DNA of 64,000 nucleotides from contig NZ_UGQM01000001.1 of NCBI RefSeq assembly GCF_900454025.1, positions 3,286,001 to 3,350,000 of the forward strand. Reading direction: 5' to 3'. Position 1 is the first letter of the stretch; each line of letters starts with the position of its first letter. Below, one piece after another: positions 44,218 to 52,510 of the stretch. The translations under genes and the position numbers were made by a program. Source of the DNA: Mycolicibacterium gilvum. GTDB taxonomy: Bacteria > Actinomycetota > Actinomycetes > Mycobacteriales > Mycobacteriaceae. The notes beneath the pieces were generated by a model, which saw nothing but the letters and a program-made list of their open reading frames with translations, was not told the origin of the DNA and did not search any database.

Positions 44218-44817
44218 ATGGAAGAAGTGAATCGCCGCGGAAGGCCTCGCAGTCAGGCCACCCATGACGCGATCCTCGACGCGGTGTGCGACATCCTGGT
44301 TACCGGCGGCTATTCCGAGGTGTCGATGGACCGCGTTGCCACTGCCGCCGGAGTCGGGAAGCACAGCCTGTATCGCCGCTGGGCCTCGAAGGCACCTCTG
44401 GTCGCCGAAGCGGTGATGAATGCTTACGGGCAGCAGAGTCCGCTGTTATTGCCAGATACCGGTGACGTCGAAGCCGATCTGAGGGAGTGGCTGCTCGGAC
44501 AAGCACGATACTTCGGTGTGGAACGTAACGCCGCCCTCAGCCGAGCGCTGGCGGTCGCTTCAGCAGATGACGCCGGCGATAGAGAGGCACTCGACCTTCA
44601 ACTTGCCGGACCGCACCGTGACGCCCTGCTGCGCAGACTTCACGCGGCCGCAGCGGGCGGCGAAATCAGAGCAGACACCGACGTCGAAGCGGTCACGGAA
44701 GCGCTCATCGGCGCCATGTTGTACCGAATTTTCAATCGCGCCAAGACAGTTGATGAAACCATCAAGGTCTTCAACGGCATCCTCGACGCCCTGATGCGCG
44801 GTGTGCGGAAAACGTAG
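44218..44817 (+). CDS. TetR/AcrR family regulator
   Basis: A 199-residue protein: RRGRPRSQATHDAILDAVCDILVTGGYSEVSMDRVATAAGVGKHSLYRRWASKAPLVAEAVM is the helix-turn-helix domain, and the C-terminal TetR_C domain contains LLRRLHAAAAGGEIRADTDVEAVTEALIGAMLYRI. It is divergent from the DapB-like reductase gene, its probable target. It is the last gene that looks like ordinary chromosome; the mobile region begins right after its stop. Confidence 0.9.
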   Translation: MEEVNRRGRPRSQATHDAILDAVCDILVTGGYSEVSMDRVATAAGVGKHSLYRRWASKAPLVAEAVMNAYGQQSPLLLPDTGDVEADLREWLLGQARYFGVERNAALSRALAVASADDAGDREALDLQLAGPHRDALLRRLHAAAAGGEIRADTDVEAVTEALIGAMLYRIFNRAKTVDETIKVFNGILDALMRGVRKT

Positions 44818-44876
44818 AGTCCAGGGGAGCGCATCGACCTGGGGGAGATGACCGATGCTGATCAACGTGGTGACCT

Positions 44877-45029
44877 ATGGCGTTGCCCGCCCGGCACCTC
44901 ATCGACACCAGCGCGGCGGCACGTGTGCTGCGCGATATGGAGAACGCTGCGTGCGTGGTGAGGTCTTTCGGCCGCATGCGCCGCGGGGGGGCGGCGGCCA
45001 CGAGCAGTCCAGATCCCGCTACGTCGTAG
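44877..45029 (+). pseudogene. vapC toxin remnant (PIN domain start only)
   Basis: The frame MALPARHLIDTSAAARVLRD matches the start of PIN-domain VapC toxins (the first catalytic Asp in LIDTS), but after about 32 codons the sequence turns into Arg/Gly/Ala-rich read-through and stops at 45029. A frame upstream with LGEMTDADQRGDLW looks like the tail of a matching VapB antitoxin overlapping the toxin start. The rest of the interval 44818-45272 contains no intact gene. This appears to be a decayed toxin-antitoxin module at the edge of the mobile region. Confidence 0.5.
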
Positions 45030-45431
45030 TCGTCCAGTCAGATCAACCGCCTCTGTCGACCTGGCTGGTTGCGCCAATGTCCGCGTCAAATGATTGGTCC
45101 AGAAGATGCAGGCCATCGACCAAGCGCTGCGTAGATCGCTGTCGCCGGATGAAAACAGTTGGGGAGCAGCGTAATAGGGCGCAACTTACCGGTAACGCTG
45201 CATATTCTCGCGTGCGCAACGGTGAACGATTGGTTCGCTGCTTTGACGTCTCACCGGCGATACACTGCGTACGTGGATGCCGTCACGGTGCGCGAATTGA
45301 GCAACAGTGGAGGAGACGTTCTGCGCCGTGTCGAGCATGGCGAGCGCATCGTCATTACTCGGGACGGGACCCCTGTTGCTGAGCTACGGCCGTTGGGCCT
45401 TGCCCCCATGTAGTGGACACGGGATTTGTGG

Positions 45432-46332
45432 TTATGCGGCTTCGGGCAGCGTAGCCGGTGTCAGGTTCCTTTCGTAGGTCGCGGGGCTGGAATGACGGCA
45501 GTAGGAGTGCCGTCGTGTGGTGTTGTAGCGGGCCAGCCACCGAAAGACCTCACGGCGGCAGATCGCCGCGTCCGGCCAGCAGTTACGGTCTTGCAGAATC
45601 TCGCGCTTGAGGGCGGCGTTGAACGATTCGGCCAACGCGTTATCGGCACTTGACCCCACCGCACCCATCGACTGGACGACCCCCAGATCGCGGCAGAGAT
45701 TCGCGAAATCCCGTGAGGTGTACTGACTTCCATGATCTGCATGGAATATTGCACCAGCCAGTGAACCCCGCAGTGCAGCAGCGGCTTTGAGCGCATCGAT
45801 GACCAGTTCGGTGCGCATGTGATCGGCGATCGCCCACCCGGCGACCCGCCGTGAACAGCAGTCGATCACGGTGGCCAGGTACAGGTTGGCGCCGGTCGCC
45901 AATGGCAAGTAGGTGATGTCGCCGACGTAACCGGGTGTTGACCTGCGCGGCGGTGAAATCCCGTTTGAGCAGGTCGGGGACCTTCTGGTTCGCCGGGTCC
46001 GCCACGGTCGTCTTGACCCGACGTCGGCGTCGATAACCGGCGATCCCGGCGCCGCGCATCACCCGAGCCACCCGCTTGTGGTTGACCCGCTGCCCCTCGG
46101 GCGCACCGTCGTTGAGCTCGGCGGTGATCCGCGGCGCCCCGTAGGTGTTGTCCTCGTCGTGGACGGCGCGGATACGCTCGGCCAGCGCCTCGTCAGCAGC
46201 CCGACGGGCCGCTCGTCCGTCAGCACCGGCCAACCACGCGTAGAACGACGAACGCGCAACCTCGACGACTGCGCAGAGCCACTTCACCTCGAAGGCGTGC
46301 AGGTGGTCGGCGACAAACTGAAAGCGGCTCAC
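45432..46332 (-). pseudogene. IS3-family transposase OrfB, frameshifted
   Basis: Compared with the intact 299-residue OrfB of copy 2, this copy has an extra C in the plus-strand run at 45931-45932. The protein is normal up to FTAAQVNTR and then leaves frame before the first catalytic Asp (YVGDITYL). The remaining DDE region (HADHGSQYTS, ALAESFNAALKRE) is in another frame. The copy could move only with OrfB supplied by copy 2. Confidence 0.9.
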
Positions 46333-46661
46333 CAGTTCGTCTCCCCGGCGAAATATTTGGCCGCCGACCGCAAGATGTCACGCTCGGTGGACAACCGCGC
46401 CTCGGTGGCGCGTAACGCCTTGACCTCACTGCGGAGGCGGGCCAGCTCCTGCTCAGGGCTCTCGGCCCCTGGCACAGGCTCGGCCACTACGACACCGCGG
46501 CGGTGCCGAATCGGCACCCCGGCCGACTTGCACCACGCCGAGAGCGTGGCCTCGCTGACACCGAGCTCGGCAGCGATCTGGGCGATCGTCGCGCCCTCGG
46601 TGTCCCGGTAGAGCGCGACCGCGTCACGCTTGAACTCATCGGGGTAATTTTTCCTTGCCAT
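46329..46661 (-). CDS. IS3-family transposase OrfA (copy 1)
   Basis: A 110-residue helix-turn-helix protein: KNYPDEFKRDAVALYRDTEGATIAQIAAELGVSEATLSAWCKSAGVPI, then a leucine-rich coiled-coil (ARLRSEVKALRATEARLSTERDILRSAAKYFAGE). It is identical by translation to OrfA of copy 2. It overlaps OrfB by four bases; in IS3 elements a -1 frameshift near this junction fuses OrfA and OrfB into the active transposase. Confidence 0.92.
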   Translation of the reverse strand: MARKNYPDEFKRDAVALYRDTEGATIAQIAAELGVSEATLSAWCKSAGVPIRHRRGVVVAEPVPGAESPEQELARLRSEVKALRATEARLSTERDILRSAAKYFAGETNW

Positions 46662-46870
46662 CGGGTTGGATCATCTCGCTTCCCCCAGCACATTCCTGGG
46701 ATTGAGCGTGTCCAACACACGGGGTCAAGTCCCGTTGCCTCGTTCGAGCGCAGGACCTGCGGAACTGATCCGTCGCCGCAAGAATCTTCCGCCGGTAAAC
46801 CCGGATGCCCTCCGGCGCGATATAGACAATCTCATAGACCCGTCGCTGTGACGCAAACCCAGAGCCGGGG

Positions 46871-47419
46871 ATGCTGGATACCTCGACGGTGATCCTCTTG
46901 GGTCAGCTGTCTGACCCAGCCGAGCTTCCCGATCAATCGGTGATCAACGCGATCACGTTGGCTGAGCTGTCCGTAGGTTCGCACGTCGCCAACGACGATG
47001 CTGAGCGCGGTGCACGGCAGCAGCACCTGCAGCAGACCGTGGCGAATTTCGACGTCCTACCGTTCGATGGAGATTGCGCCCGGGCATTTGGAGCCGTAGC
47101 GGCGGCGCTGCGCACGTCGGGTCGCAAGCCGGCTGCGCGCGCCTACGACGCGCTCATCGCGGCCACCGCAATCGCACATGGAGTGCCGCTGTACACGTGC
47201 AACCCTGCCGACTTCACGGGAATCCCGCGACTGGAACTACGGTCAGTTACTCACCCGCATCACCGAAAGGGGCAACGCTCGAAAGCGTTGAGTAGCACCG
47301 CATTATGCCGTACACGAGTTGACATAATGTGGCTTATCGGTAAAACGGTGAGCTGCGGAGACGCGGCTCGTGTCATGTCGACCGCCTCACTTGTCCGATC
47401 CGGAACTAGTTGGGAGTAA
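46871..47419 (+). CDS. vapC: VapC-like PIN-domain toxin, C-terminally extended
   Basis: A PIN-domain ribonuclease with the acidic set Asp3 (MLDTST), Glu32 (LAELSVG), Asp93 (RAYDALIAATA) and Asp114 (NPADF). VapC toxins of this type cleave tRNA or rRNA. Homology ends at about residue 128 (LRSVTHP); the next ~55 residues, including the sequence over the dif-like site, look like read-through to the first stop. The cognate antitoxin upstream is split by an IS, so a functional toxin would be unprotected unless another antitoxin acts or its promoter is lost. Confidence 0.8.
   Translation: MLDTSTVILLGQLSDPAELPDQSVINAITLAELSVGSHVANDDAERGARQQHLQQTVANFDVLPFDGDCARAFGAVAAALRTSGRKPAARAYDALIAATAIAHGVPLYTCNPADFTGIPRLELRSVTHPHHRKGQRSKALSSTALCRTRVDIMWLIGKTVSCGDAARVMSTASLVRSGTSWE
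47317..47344 (-). other. dif-like XerC/XerD recombination site
   Basis: Read on the minus strand, the site is TTTACCGATAA, a 6-base centre GCCACA, then TTATGTCAACT: two 11-base arms ending in ATAA and starting with TTAT, the layout of dif. From memory, it differs from the actinobacterial dif consensus at only three of 28 positions. It could be the chromosomal dif, or a dif-like site of an element that uses host Xer recombinases. It lies 382 bp left of the transposon. Confidence 0.65.
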
Positions 47420-47460
47420 TCCGGGAAAACCTGGTAGCTGTCCGATTTCTCGCCCCCCGT

Positions 47461-47610
47461 TCCAGAACTATCTGACAGCGACACCCGCCCAGGTCCCTGC
47501 CCATGCACCTGCGGTTCTTCGGCCGGTGTAACGATGGCGTTGACTCTGTATCCATGACTATCTGACAGCATCGGACCGCACGATCGACAGTCCAGAACTA
47601 CCTGACAGCG
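47461..47610. repeat. three 20-bp direct repeats
   Basis: Copies at 47461-47480, 47551-47570 and 47591-47610 share TCCAGAACTATCTGACAGCG with one to three differences. Spacings are 70 and 20 bp. Multiple ~20-bp repeats in non-coding DNA are typical of transposase-binding sites at the ends of Tn7-like, Tn5053-like or IS21 elements, so this may be the scar of an older element end. It is not CRISPR: spacing is irregular and there are only three. The rest of 47420-47725 has no gene. Confidence 0.7.
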
Positions 47611-47720
47611 GCGGACACTCCGCGCCTTCGACGTCCCGCGTGAGCCGTCCAATTCGTCACTGTGACGTTATGTAGGTGGTGCAGCGCTCCCTGTTCGCGC
47701 AGGCTGGAGCCCCGTGACAC

Positions 47721-47725
47721 CCAAT
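47721..47725. repeat. target-site duplication CCAAT, left copy
   Basis: CCAAT directly precedes the left transposon end; the same five bases follow the right end at 59749-59753. A 5-bp duplication is the rule for Tn7 and Tn5053 families. It proves the element inserted as one unit and has kept both ends. Confidence 0.92.
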
Positions 47726-47802
47726 TGTCCGTTCTCATTGATTCTGGGGCATTCTCATTGAATCTGGGGTAAGTGCGTGTCTTTCTCATTGAATCTGGGG
47801 CA
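47726..47802. repeat. left transposon end with three transposase-binding repeats
   Basis: The repeat TTCTCATTGAATCTGGGGCA occurs at 47732-47751 (one T/A change), 47752-47771 (last bases TA) and 47783-47802 (exact). The first two are adjacent and the third is 11 bp further in, all in the same orientation. The outermost six bases are TGTCCG. The spacing is like TnsB-site arrays. Confidence 0.9.
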
Positions 47803-47821
47803 CGAGGCTTAGCGTTTATGT

Positions 47822-48562
47822 GTGCTGACGTCGGCTGTTTCGGCTGGGCCAGGTGTAGCGAGTGCAGTGGACTTGGAGTTCAACACCCGCGAGGGATGCA
47901 CGCGGCAATCGCTGGACCGATGTGCTGCAACCCGGTTTGAGTTGGACTGTTCACCAGTGCGGAATTTCCCCTCGTTTCGAGGTCAGCGTAACTTTCCCGG
48001 GCTGTGGTGGTTCGCCACAACCGGCGCACATGTAGGTCACGAGTCCTGGGTAGAACGTGACCAGTTGATGGCGTTGGATGCCGATCCGGATGTTGTTGGT
48101 GTTCTGTCGCAACCATTTTGGATTCATTGGCGTGACGGCACGCGGCATGCTCCTGACTACTTCGTGCGGCGCCGCGATGGATCTGTCGTCGTAGTCGACG
48201 TTCGTGAGGACGACCGGATCTCTGACGCTGATCGGGACGTGTTCGATCGGTCTGCCGCCACGTGCGCGATGGTCGGTTGGGATTACCTGCGTGTCGGTTC
48301 CCTCGATCCAGTGCTGCGGGCGAATCTACGTTGGTTGTCGGGTTATCGGCATCCGCGAGTATTGAAGATCGGTTTGGCTGATCAACTGGCGGAGGTCTTC
48401 GCTCGGGTCCGTCCGTTGATGGCTGGTGTGCACGCGGTCGGGACTCCTTTGGTGGTGCTGCCCGTACTGTTTCATCTGCTCTGGCACGGCCGTTTAGTTG
48501 CCGATCTGCAAGGAGCGGCACTTGGCGACGACACGGCGATTGGCCTCGGGACCGGGTGGTGA
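47822..48562 (+). CDS. tnsA: TnsA-like heteromeric transposase endonuclease subunit
   Basis: A 246-residue protein. HVGHESWVERDQLMALDADPDVVGVLSQPFWIHWRDGTRHAPDYFVRRRDGSVVVVDVRE has the restriction-endonuclease-like TnsA core: Glu in ESWVERD (74 or 78), Asp112 (PDYF) and the D-x-R pair 126-128 where TnsA usually has a Lys. TnsA cuts the 5' ends of the transposon so that it leaves the donor cleanly (cut-and-paste). The C-terminal ~100 residues may contact TnsB/TnsC. GTG start; the gene is 6 bp before tniA. Confidence 0.8.
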   Translation: MLTSAVSAGPGVASAVDLEFNTREGCTRQSLDRCAATRFELDCSPVRNFPSFRGQRNFPGLWWFATTGAHVGHESWVERDQLMALDADPDVVGVLSQPFWIHWRDGTRHAPDYFVRRRDGSVVVVDVREDDRISDADRDVFDRSAATCAMVGWDYLRVGSLDPVLRANLRWLSGYRHPRVLKIGLADQLAEVFARVRPLMAGVHAVGTPLVVLPVLFHLLWHGRLVADLQGAALGDDTAIGLGTGW

Positions 48563-48568
48563 CCTGAC

Positions 48569-50650
48569 GTGCGAACGGGTGTCGTCCGAGAGGGAGACGA
48601 AATCCGTTTATCAGCAGGTGTTTTCACCGTCGTAACCCTGTCGGGCAGATCAGCTCGACTGGTTGACGCTGTCGGCGAGCAGATTGTGGTGCCGCTCTCG
48701 CAGCTGATGGTTGATCCGGCATTGGAATTGGTGTCGGGGTCGCGACCGCCACTGTGTTCTGAGGAAATGCTGGCTGGCATTCCCGAGGCAGCCGTCGAGC
48801 AAGCACGGTGGTGGGAGCGCCACATCGTGGAGATCCTCAGCGGCCGCCCGCCTGGGACGGCCGCGGGCATTCGTCCCCGCCCAGAGTTCGACACGGCGAA
48901 ACGATCTCTGCGGCAGCGTGAGCTGGCCAAGTTGGACGAGCTGCGTGCCGCCGGCCACGACGTGAGTCGGAATGCGTTGCAGCGTCGCCGATTTGCCTAC
49001 GAACGGGACGGGCTCCTGGGAGTGGTTGACGGGCGCCATAATCGGCGGCGCGCGGTATTCGGCCGTGTGGACGACCGTGTCGTCGCCGCGGTGCGGGATG
49101 CGATCGAGGGCGAGACCGACCTGTCAACGGGAACGGTGCAGCGTCTGCAACGGCGGGTCGCCAAGACGCTGGTGGCCACCTATGGTGCCGACGACGCGCC
49201 CGCGATGCCGTCGCAGCCCACCTTCTACCGGCTGGTCAAGCGCCTCGCGGAAGGACGGCACACGTTCGGGTCAGCACGGACGCGGCGATCGCTGTCCAAG
49301 CAGCCCGATGGCCCATTCGGGTCGATCACCGTGGTGCGCCCCGGCGAGATGGTGGAAATCGATTCAACCCTTCTGGATGTACGGGTAGTGCTCGATGACG
49401 GCATGGTAGACCGAGTCGAGCTGACTGCGATGGTCGACAACGCTACGCGGTCCATCCCGGCCGCGGTGCTGCGACCGACGACCAAAGCAGTGGACGCGTC
49501 ACTGCTCTTGGCGCGGGCATTGACGCCCGAACCGATGCGCCCGGGATGGGCCGATGCGCTGCGGATGTCCCGGTCGGTACTTCCGCACCACAGCCTGACC
49601 AGTGTCGATCAGCGCCTGGCCGATGCTGCGGCCAGGCCGGTGATCGCTCCCGAGACGATCGTCTGCGATCACGGGAAAGCGTATCTGTCCCAAACATTTC
49701 GGCAAGCGTGCTGCACATTGGGGATCAATCTGCAGCCGGCTCATCCCGACTGCCCGACCGATAAGCCGAAGATCGAGCGGACATTGCAGTCGGTGGGCAC
49801 CCTGTTCGCACAGTACGTGGCCGGTTACGTCGGTTCATCGGTGGAGCGGCGTGGGAAAAACGCCGAGGACGACGCGGTGTGGTCGATGATTGAGCTGCAG
49901 GCGCTGCTGGACGAGTGGATCATCGCGGTGTGGCAGAACCGCCCCCACGATGGCCTGCGGGATCCGGTGACGCCGGGGAAAGCGTTGTCTCCCAACGAGA
50001 AATACACTGCCCTCGTTGAGGTGGCTGGCTATGTACCGGTCCCACTGGACGCCGACGACTATATCGAATTGCTTCCCGTGCAGTGGCGCACAATCAACAG
50101 TTACGGGGTCCGGATCAACCATCGCACCTATGACGCCAAGGCGCTCAACCCATACCGGCGCCAGCATTCCGGGGTCGATGCCCGTAACGGACAGTGGGAA
50201 GTGCACTACGACCCGTATGACGTGTCGAGGATTTGGGTGCGCAATCACCACGAAGACGGATGGCTGGCCGCGACGTGGACGCACCTTCGGTCCTCGCCGG
50301 TGCCGTTCGGCGAGACACTGTGGCGCCACGCCCGCTCCGTAGCCGACCGCAGAGGGGCCCAGAAGACCCAGGAAGCGGAGATTGCGGCCATCGCGGAGGA
50401 CTTGCTGGACCGCGCCGCCGCTGGGCCGCAGCAGCAGACGAAAGCCGAGCGCCGAGTGACTGGACGGACCAGCGCCGCGAGCGCCGGCCGGGACTGGCCG
50501 GACCCGACGGAATCATCCGAACATCATGGCCCGTCACCGTCGGAACGGGCCGCCGACAACGAGACTTTCGACGATGACGGCGAGATGGCGGAGGTCATAC
50601 CCCTGCCGGTGTTTGATGCACGCAAGGAGGCCCAAACGTGGCGACTGTGA
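48569..50650 (+). CDS. tniA: TniA/TnsB-type DDE transposase (Mu transposase C-terminal domain)
   Basis: A 693-residue protein. N-terminal DNA-binding helical domains (about 100-240, FDTAKRSLRQRELAKLDELRAAGHDVSRNALQRRRFAYERDGLLGVVDGR) bind the end repeats. The RNase-H catalytic core has Asp265 (MVEIDSTLLDV), Asp367 (TIVCDHGKAYLS) and Glu403 (KPKIERTLQS), then a beta-barrel Mu-type C-terminal domain. It makes the 3' strand cuts and joins. Starts at GTG. The last 13 bases overlap tniB. Confidence 0.93.
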   Translation: MRTGVVREGDEIRLSAGVFTVVTLSGRSARLVDAVGEQIVVPLSQLMVDPALELVSGSRPPLCSEEMLAGIPEAAVEQARWWERHIVEILSGRPPGTAAGIRPRPEFDTAKRSLRQRELAKLDELRAAGHDVSRNALQRRRFAYERDGLLGVVDGRHNRRRAVFGRVDDRVVAAVRDAIEGETDLSTGTVQRLQRRVAKTLVATYGADDAPAMPSQPTFYRLVKRLAEGRHTFGSARTRRSLSKQPDGPFGSITVVRPGEMVEIDSTLLDVRVVLDDGMVDRVELTAMVDNATRSIPAAVLRPTTKAVDASLLLARALTPEPMRPGWADALRMSRSVLPHHSLTSVDQRLADAAARPVIAPETIVCDHGKAYLSQTFRQACCTLGINLQPAHPDCPTDKPKIERTLQSVGTLFAQYVAGYVGSSVERRGKNAEDDAVWSMIELQALLDEWIIAVWQNRPHDGLRDPVTPGKALSPNEKYTALVEVAGYVPVPLDADDYIELLPVQWRTINSYGVRINHRTYDAKALNPYRRQHSGVDARNGQWEVHYDPYDVSRIWVRNHHEDGWLAATWTHLRSSPVPFGETLWRHARSVADRRGAQKTQEAEIAAIAEDLLDRAAAGPQQQTKAERRVTGRTSAASAGRDWPDPTESSEHHGPSPSERAADNETFDDDGEMAEVIPLPVFDARKEAQTWRL

Positions 50651-51666
50651 CCGAGATTGCGGCGGTGGGTCAGTTAGAGGATCGCCGCCAGCCGACCACG
50701 ACGCTGGAGGGCTGGCGGCGTTTTGTTGATGCCGATCCGCCGGAGTTCACGTTGCTCGCCGACGACGAGTGGGCCAGCCTCGGTGAGGACGAGCGGACGG
50801 CCTACAACGAGGCCCGGGTTGCGCATCATTCGGAGCTGGTGGTGGTCACCACGTCGGCGATCGAAGCGATCACCCATCAGGGCCGGCTGTTGACATTGCT
50901 CAACCAGCGCGAGATCGGGGCCCGGCGCGGGCTGATCATCTCCGGCGGGGCAGCGACGGGGAAAACTACGGCGATCAAGCAACTGGGTCGGTTTCACGAA
51001 TTGCGCACCCGTGCACGGTTTCCCGGCGATGAGAGCCGGATTCCGGTGGTGTATGTGACGGCCCCGCCGAAAGGGTCGCCCCGCAAGTTGGCGATGGAGT
51101 TCGCACGGTTTCTGGGGCTTCCCACGCTCAATCAGCGGATGAACGTGACCGATATTTCCGATGCCGTGTGCCAGGTGCTCATCGATGCCCGTACCGACAT
51201 CGTGGTGGTCGATGAAATCCACAACCTCAACCTCGACACCCGCGCCGGCGAAGAACTGTCCGACCACCTCAAATACTTCACCGAGCATCTGCCTGCGACA
51301 TTCGTTTACGCCGGGATCGAAGTGGAACGCTCGGGGCTGTTCACCGGCACGCGGGGACGGCAGTTGGCCGGCCGTTGCGGGGTGATCCACACCAGCGCAT
51401 TCCCCGACGCCAAGGAGTGGCGACAACTCGTCGCCGCCATGGAAGGTACCTTGCGTCTGCATCGACACGAACCGGGAAGCCTTGTCGCCCAGGCCCGTTA
51501 CCTGCACCGCCGCACCGGCGGGATGATCGGCAGCCTGGCCCACTTGATCCGGGCTTCAGCAATCCAAGCGATGCTCGACGGCACCGAGCACATCACCCGC
51601 GAGGCCATGGACGATATTTTGAGCGACTACGCCGCCCACACGGCCGCGGCCCGCACGGCCAGCTGA
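50638..51666 (+). CDS. tniB: TniB/TnsC-type AAA ATPase
   Basis: A 342-residue AAA+ protein with Walker A ISGGAATGKTTAIK (about 101-114), Walker B TDIVVVDEIHNL (about 189-200) and sensor region LPATFVYAGIEVE. In Tn7 and Tn5053 systems it forms an ATP filament on target DNA and connects TniQ to the transposase. The GTG start overlaps the tniA stop region by 13 bases, and tniQ starts one base after its stop, so translation is coupled. A second, truncated homologue lies at 63615. Confidence 0.93.
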   Translation: MATVTEIAAVGQLEDRRQPTTTLEGWRRFVDADPPEFTLLADDEWASLGEDERTAYNEARVAHHSELVVVTTSAIEAITHQGRLLTLLNQREIGARRGLIISGGAATGKTTAIKQLGRFHELRTRARFPGDESRIPVVYVTAPPKGSPRKLAMEFARFLGLPTLNQRMNVTDISDAVCQVLIDARTDIVVVDEIHNLNLDTRAGEELSDHLKYFTEHLPATFVYAGIEVERSGLFTGTRGRQLAGRCGVIHTSAFPDAKEWRQLVAAMEGTLRLHRHEPGSLVAQARYLHRRTGGMIGSLAHLIRASAIQAMLDGTEHITREAMDDILSDYAAHTAAARTAS

Positions 51667-51667
51667 C

Positions 51668-52510
51668 GTGGCAACTGTCAGGCCGTGGCCGCGCGGACCA
51701 CGCCAGCGGCTCCCGCGAACGATCGCACCGTTCCGTTGGGAAGCCGTATCGTCCTACATCGACAGGCTGGCCCGCGCCAACCATATCGGCGTCTCCACAC
51801 TGCGCGGCCATGTCGCCGAATCATGCGCAGCCCGGCCGCGACCGGACTGGTTGGCCGTCGTCAGCGGCCAACCTGAGCAGGTAATCCGGTCCCGTCTCTG
51901 CGGGCTTGCTGGCGACCCCACCGCGCTCAAGCAATATCTCCGCCGCCCTTTGTGTCAAAGATGTATGGCACGCAAGGGAATACACGAACCCGTCTACTGC
52001 TACCTGCCTGCACATGTCTCCGTATGCCACCGTCACCGACGCTGGATCGGTTCACCAACGCGCGTTCTTGACGACCAGGTGGATCTTCGTGACCGGCCCA
52101 CGGTGCTCAGTGCCGGGCGCACGCATCGGCGCTTGGCCCGTCAGTATTCAGAGGTCGACCTTCATGACGCCTTGGGCGACGCCCGCCACATCCTGGTCTT
52201 CTGGACTCACGCAGAGCGTCACGTGGCGGCGGGGATTCTGCAGAATGGCCTAGAAGCGCACGTGGTGGCCTACCCCGATGTGATCGCCGTAGCCGCAACA
52301 TTGCTCACAGCTCGCCCTCGGGTTGAACAGCCCAGGACGCCAACGGAACCCGCCTGGCCGACGCTACTGCTCGACCGCATCAACGAACGCACCGGCGCCC
52401 ACCATGCCGACGCCACCCCCGTCGAGCAATGGGCGCAGTACCGACGCCTATTCGCCACTGCCGTATTGACGACACGCTCAGACGGCGCAGAACTGGCGTG
52501 TCGCGCTTAG
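51668..52510 (+). CDS. tniQ: TniQ family target-selection protein
   Basis: A 280-residue protein. The N-terminus (FRWEAVSSYIDRLARANHIGVSTLRGHV) and a zinc finger CQRC (96-99) ... CHRHRRW (120-126) are typical of TniQ/TnsD. It recognises the target site and recruits TniB. The GTG start is one base after the tniB stop. Its TAG stop lies exactly at the IS1380 insertion point; the same stop would be made without the IS, so the protein is not truncated. Confidence 0.88.
   Translation: MATVRPWPRGPRQRLPRTIAPFRWEAVSSYIDRLARANHIGVSTLRGHVAESCAARPRPDWLAVVSGQPEQVIRSRLCGLAGDPTALKQYLRRPLCQRCMARKGIHEPVYCYLPAHVSVCHRHRRWIGSPTRVLDDQVDLRDRPTVLSAGRTHRRLARQYSEVDLHDALGDARHILVFWTHAERHVAAGILQNGLEAHVVAYPDVIAVAATLLTARPRVEQPRTPTEPAWPTLLLDRINERTGAHHADATPVEQWAQYRRLFATAVLTTRSDGAELACRA

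Larger units (their letters stand above)
45395..46733 (-). mobile_element. IS3-family insertion sequence, copy 1 (1339 bp)
   Basis: The ends are imperfect inverted repeats (GGGCCTTGCCCCCATGTAGT... on the left, GGGACTTGACCCCGTGTGTT... read from the right; both continue TGGACACG). GTT is directly repeated at 45392-45394 and 46734-46736, a 3-bp target duplication. It encodes OrfA and OrfB in overlapping frames, as in IS3 elements. It differs from copy 2 at 60963-62300 by at least one extra base that breaks OrfB. It is inserted in an antitoxin gene and lies in opposite orientation to copy 2. Confidence 0.93.
45273..46851 (+). pseudogene. Phd/VapB-type antitoxin split by an IS element
   Basis: The first part (45273-45394) encodes VDAVTVRELSNSGGDVLRRVEHGERIVITRDGTPVAELRPL, the Phd/YefM DNA-binding half. 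The IS element follows. After it, from 46737, the same frame continues PRSSAGPAELIRRRKNLPPVNPDALRRDIDNLIDPSL, the typical toxin-binding tail. Removing the IS and one copy of the 3-bp duplication (GTT) restores an ~80-residue antitoxin whose stop is 20 bp before vapC. As it stands the antitoxin is truncated and ends LGLAPM inside the IS. Confidence 0.88.

Noticed and set aside
47461..47610. Possible CRISPR array
   Set aside because: Only three repeats, with 70- and 20-bp spacing, no leader and no cas gene.
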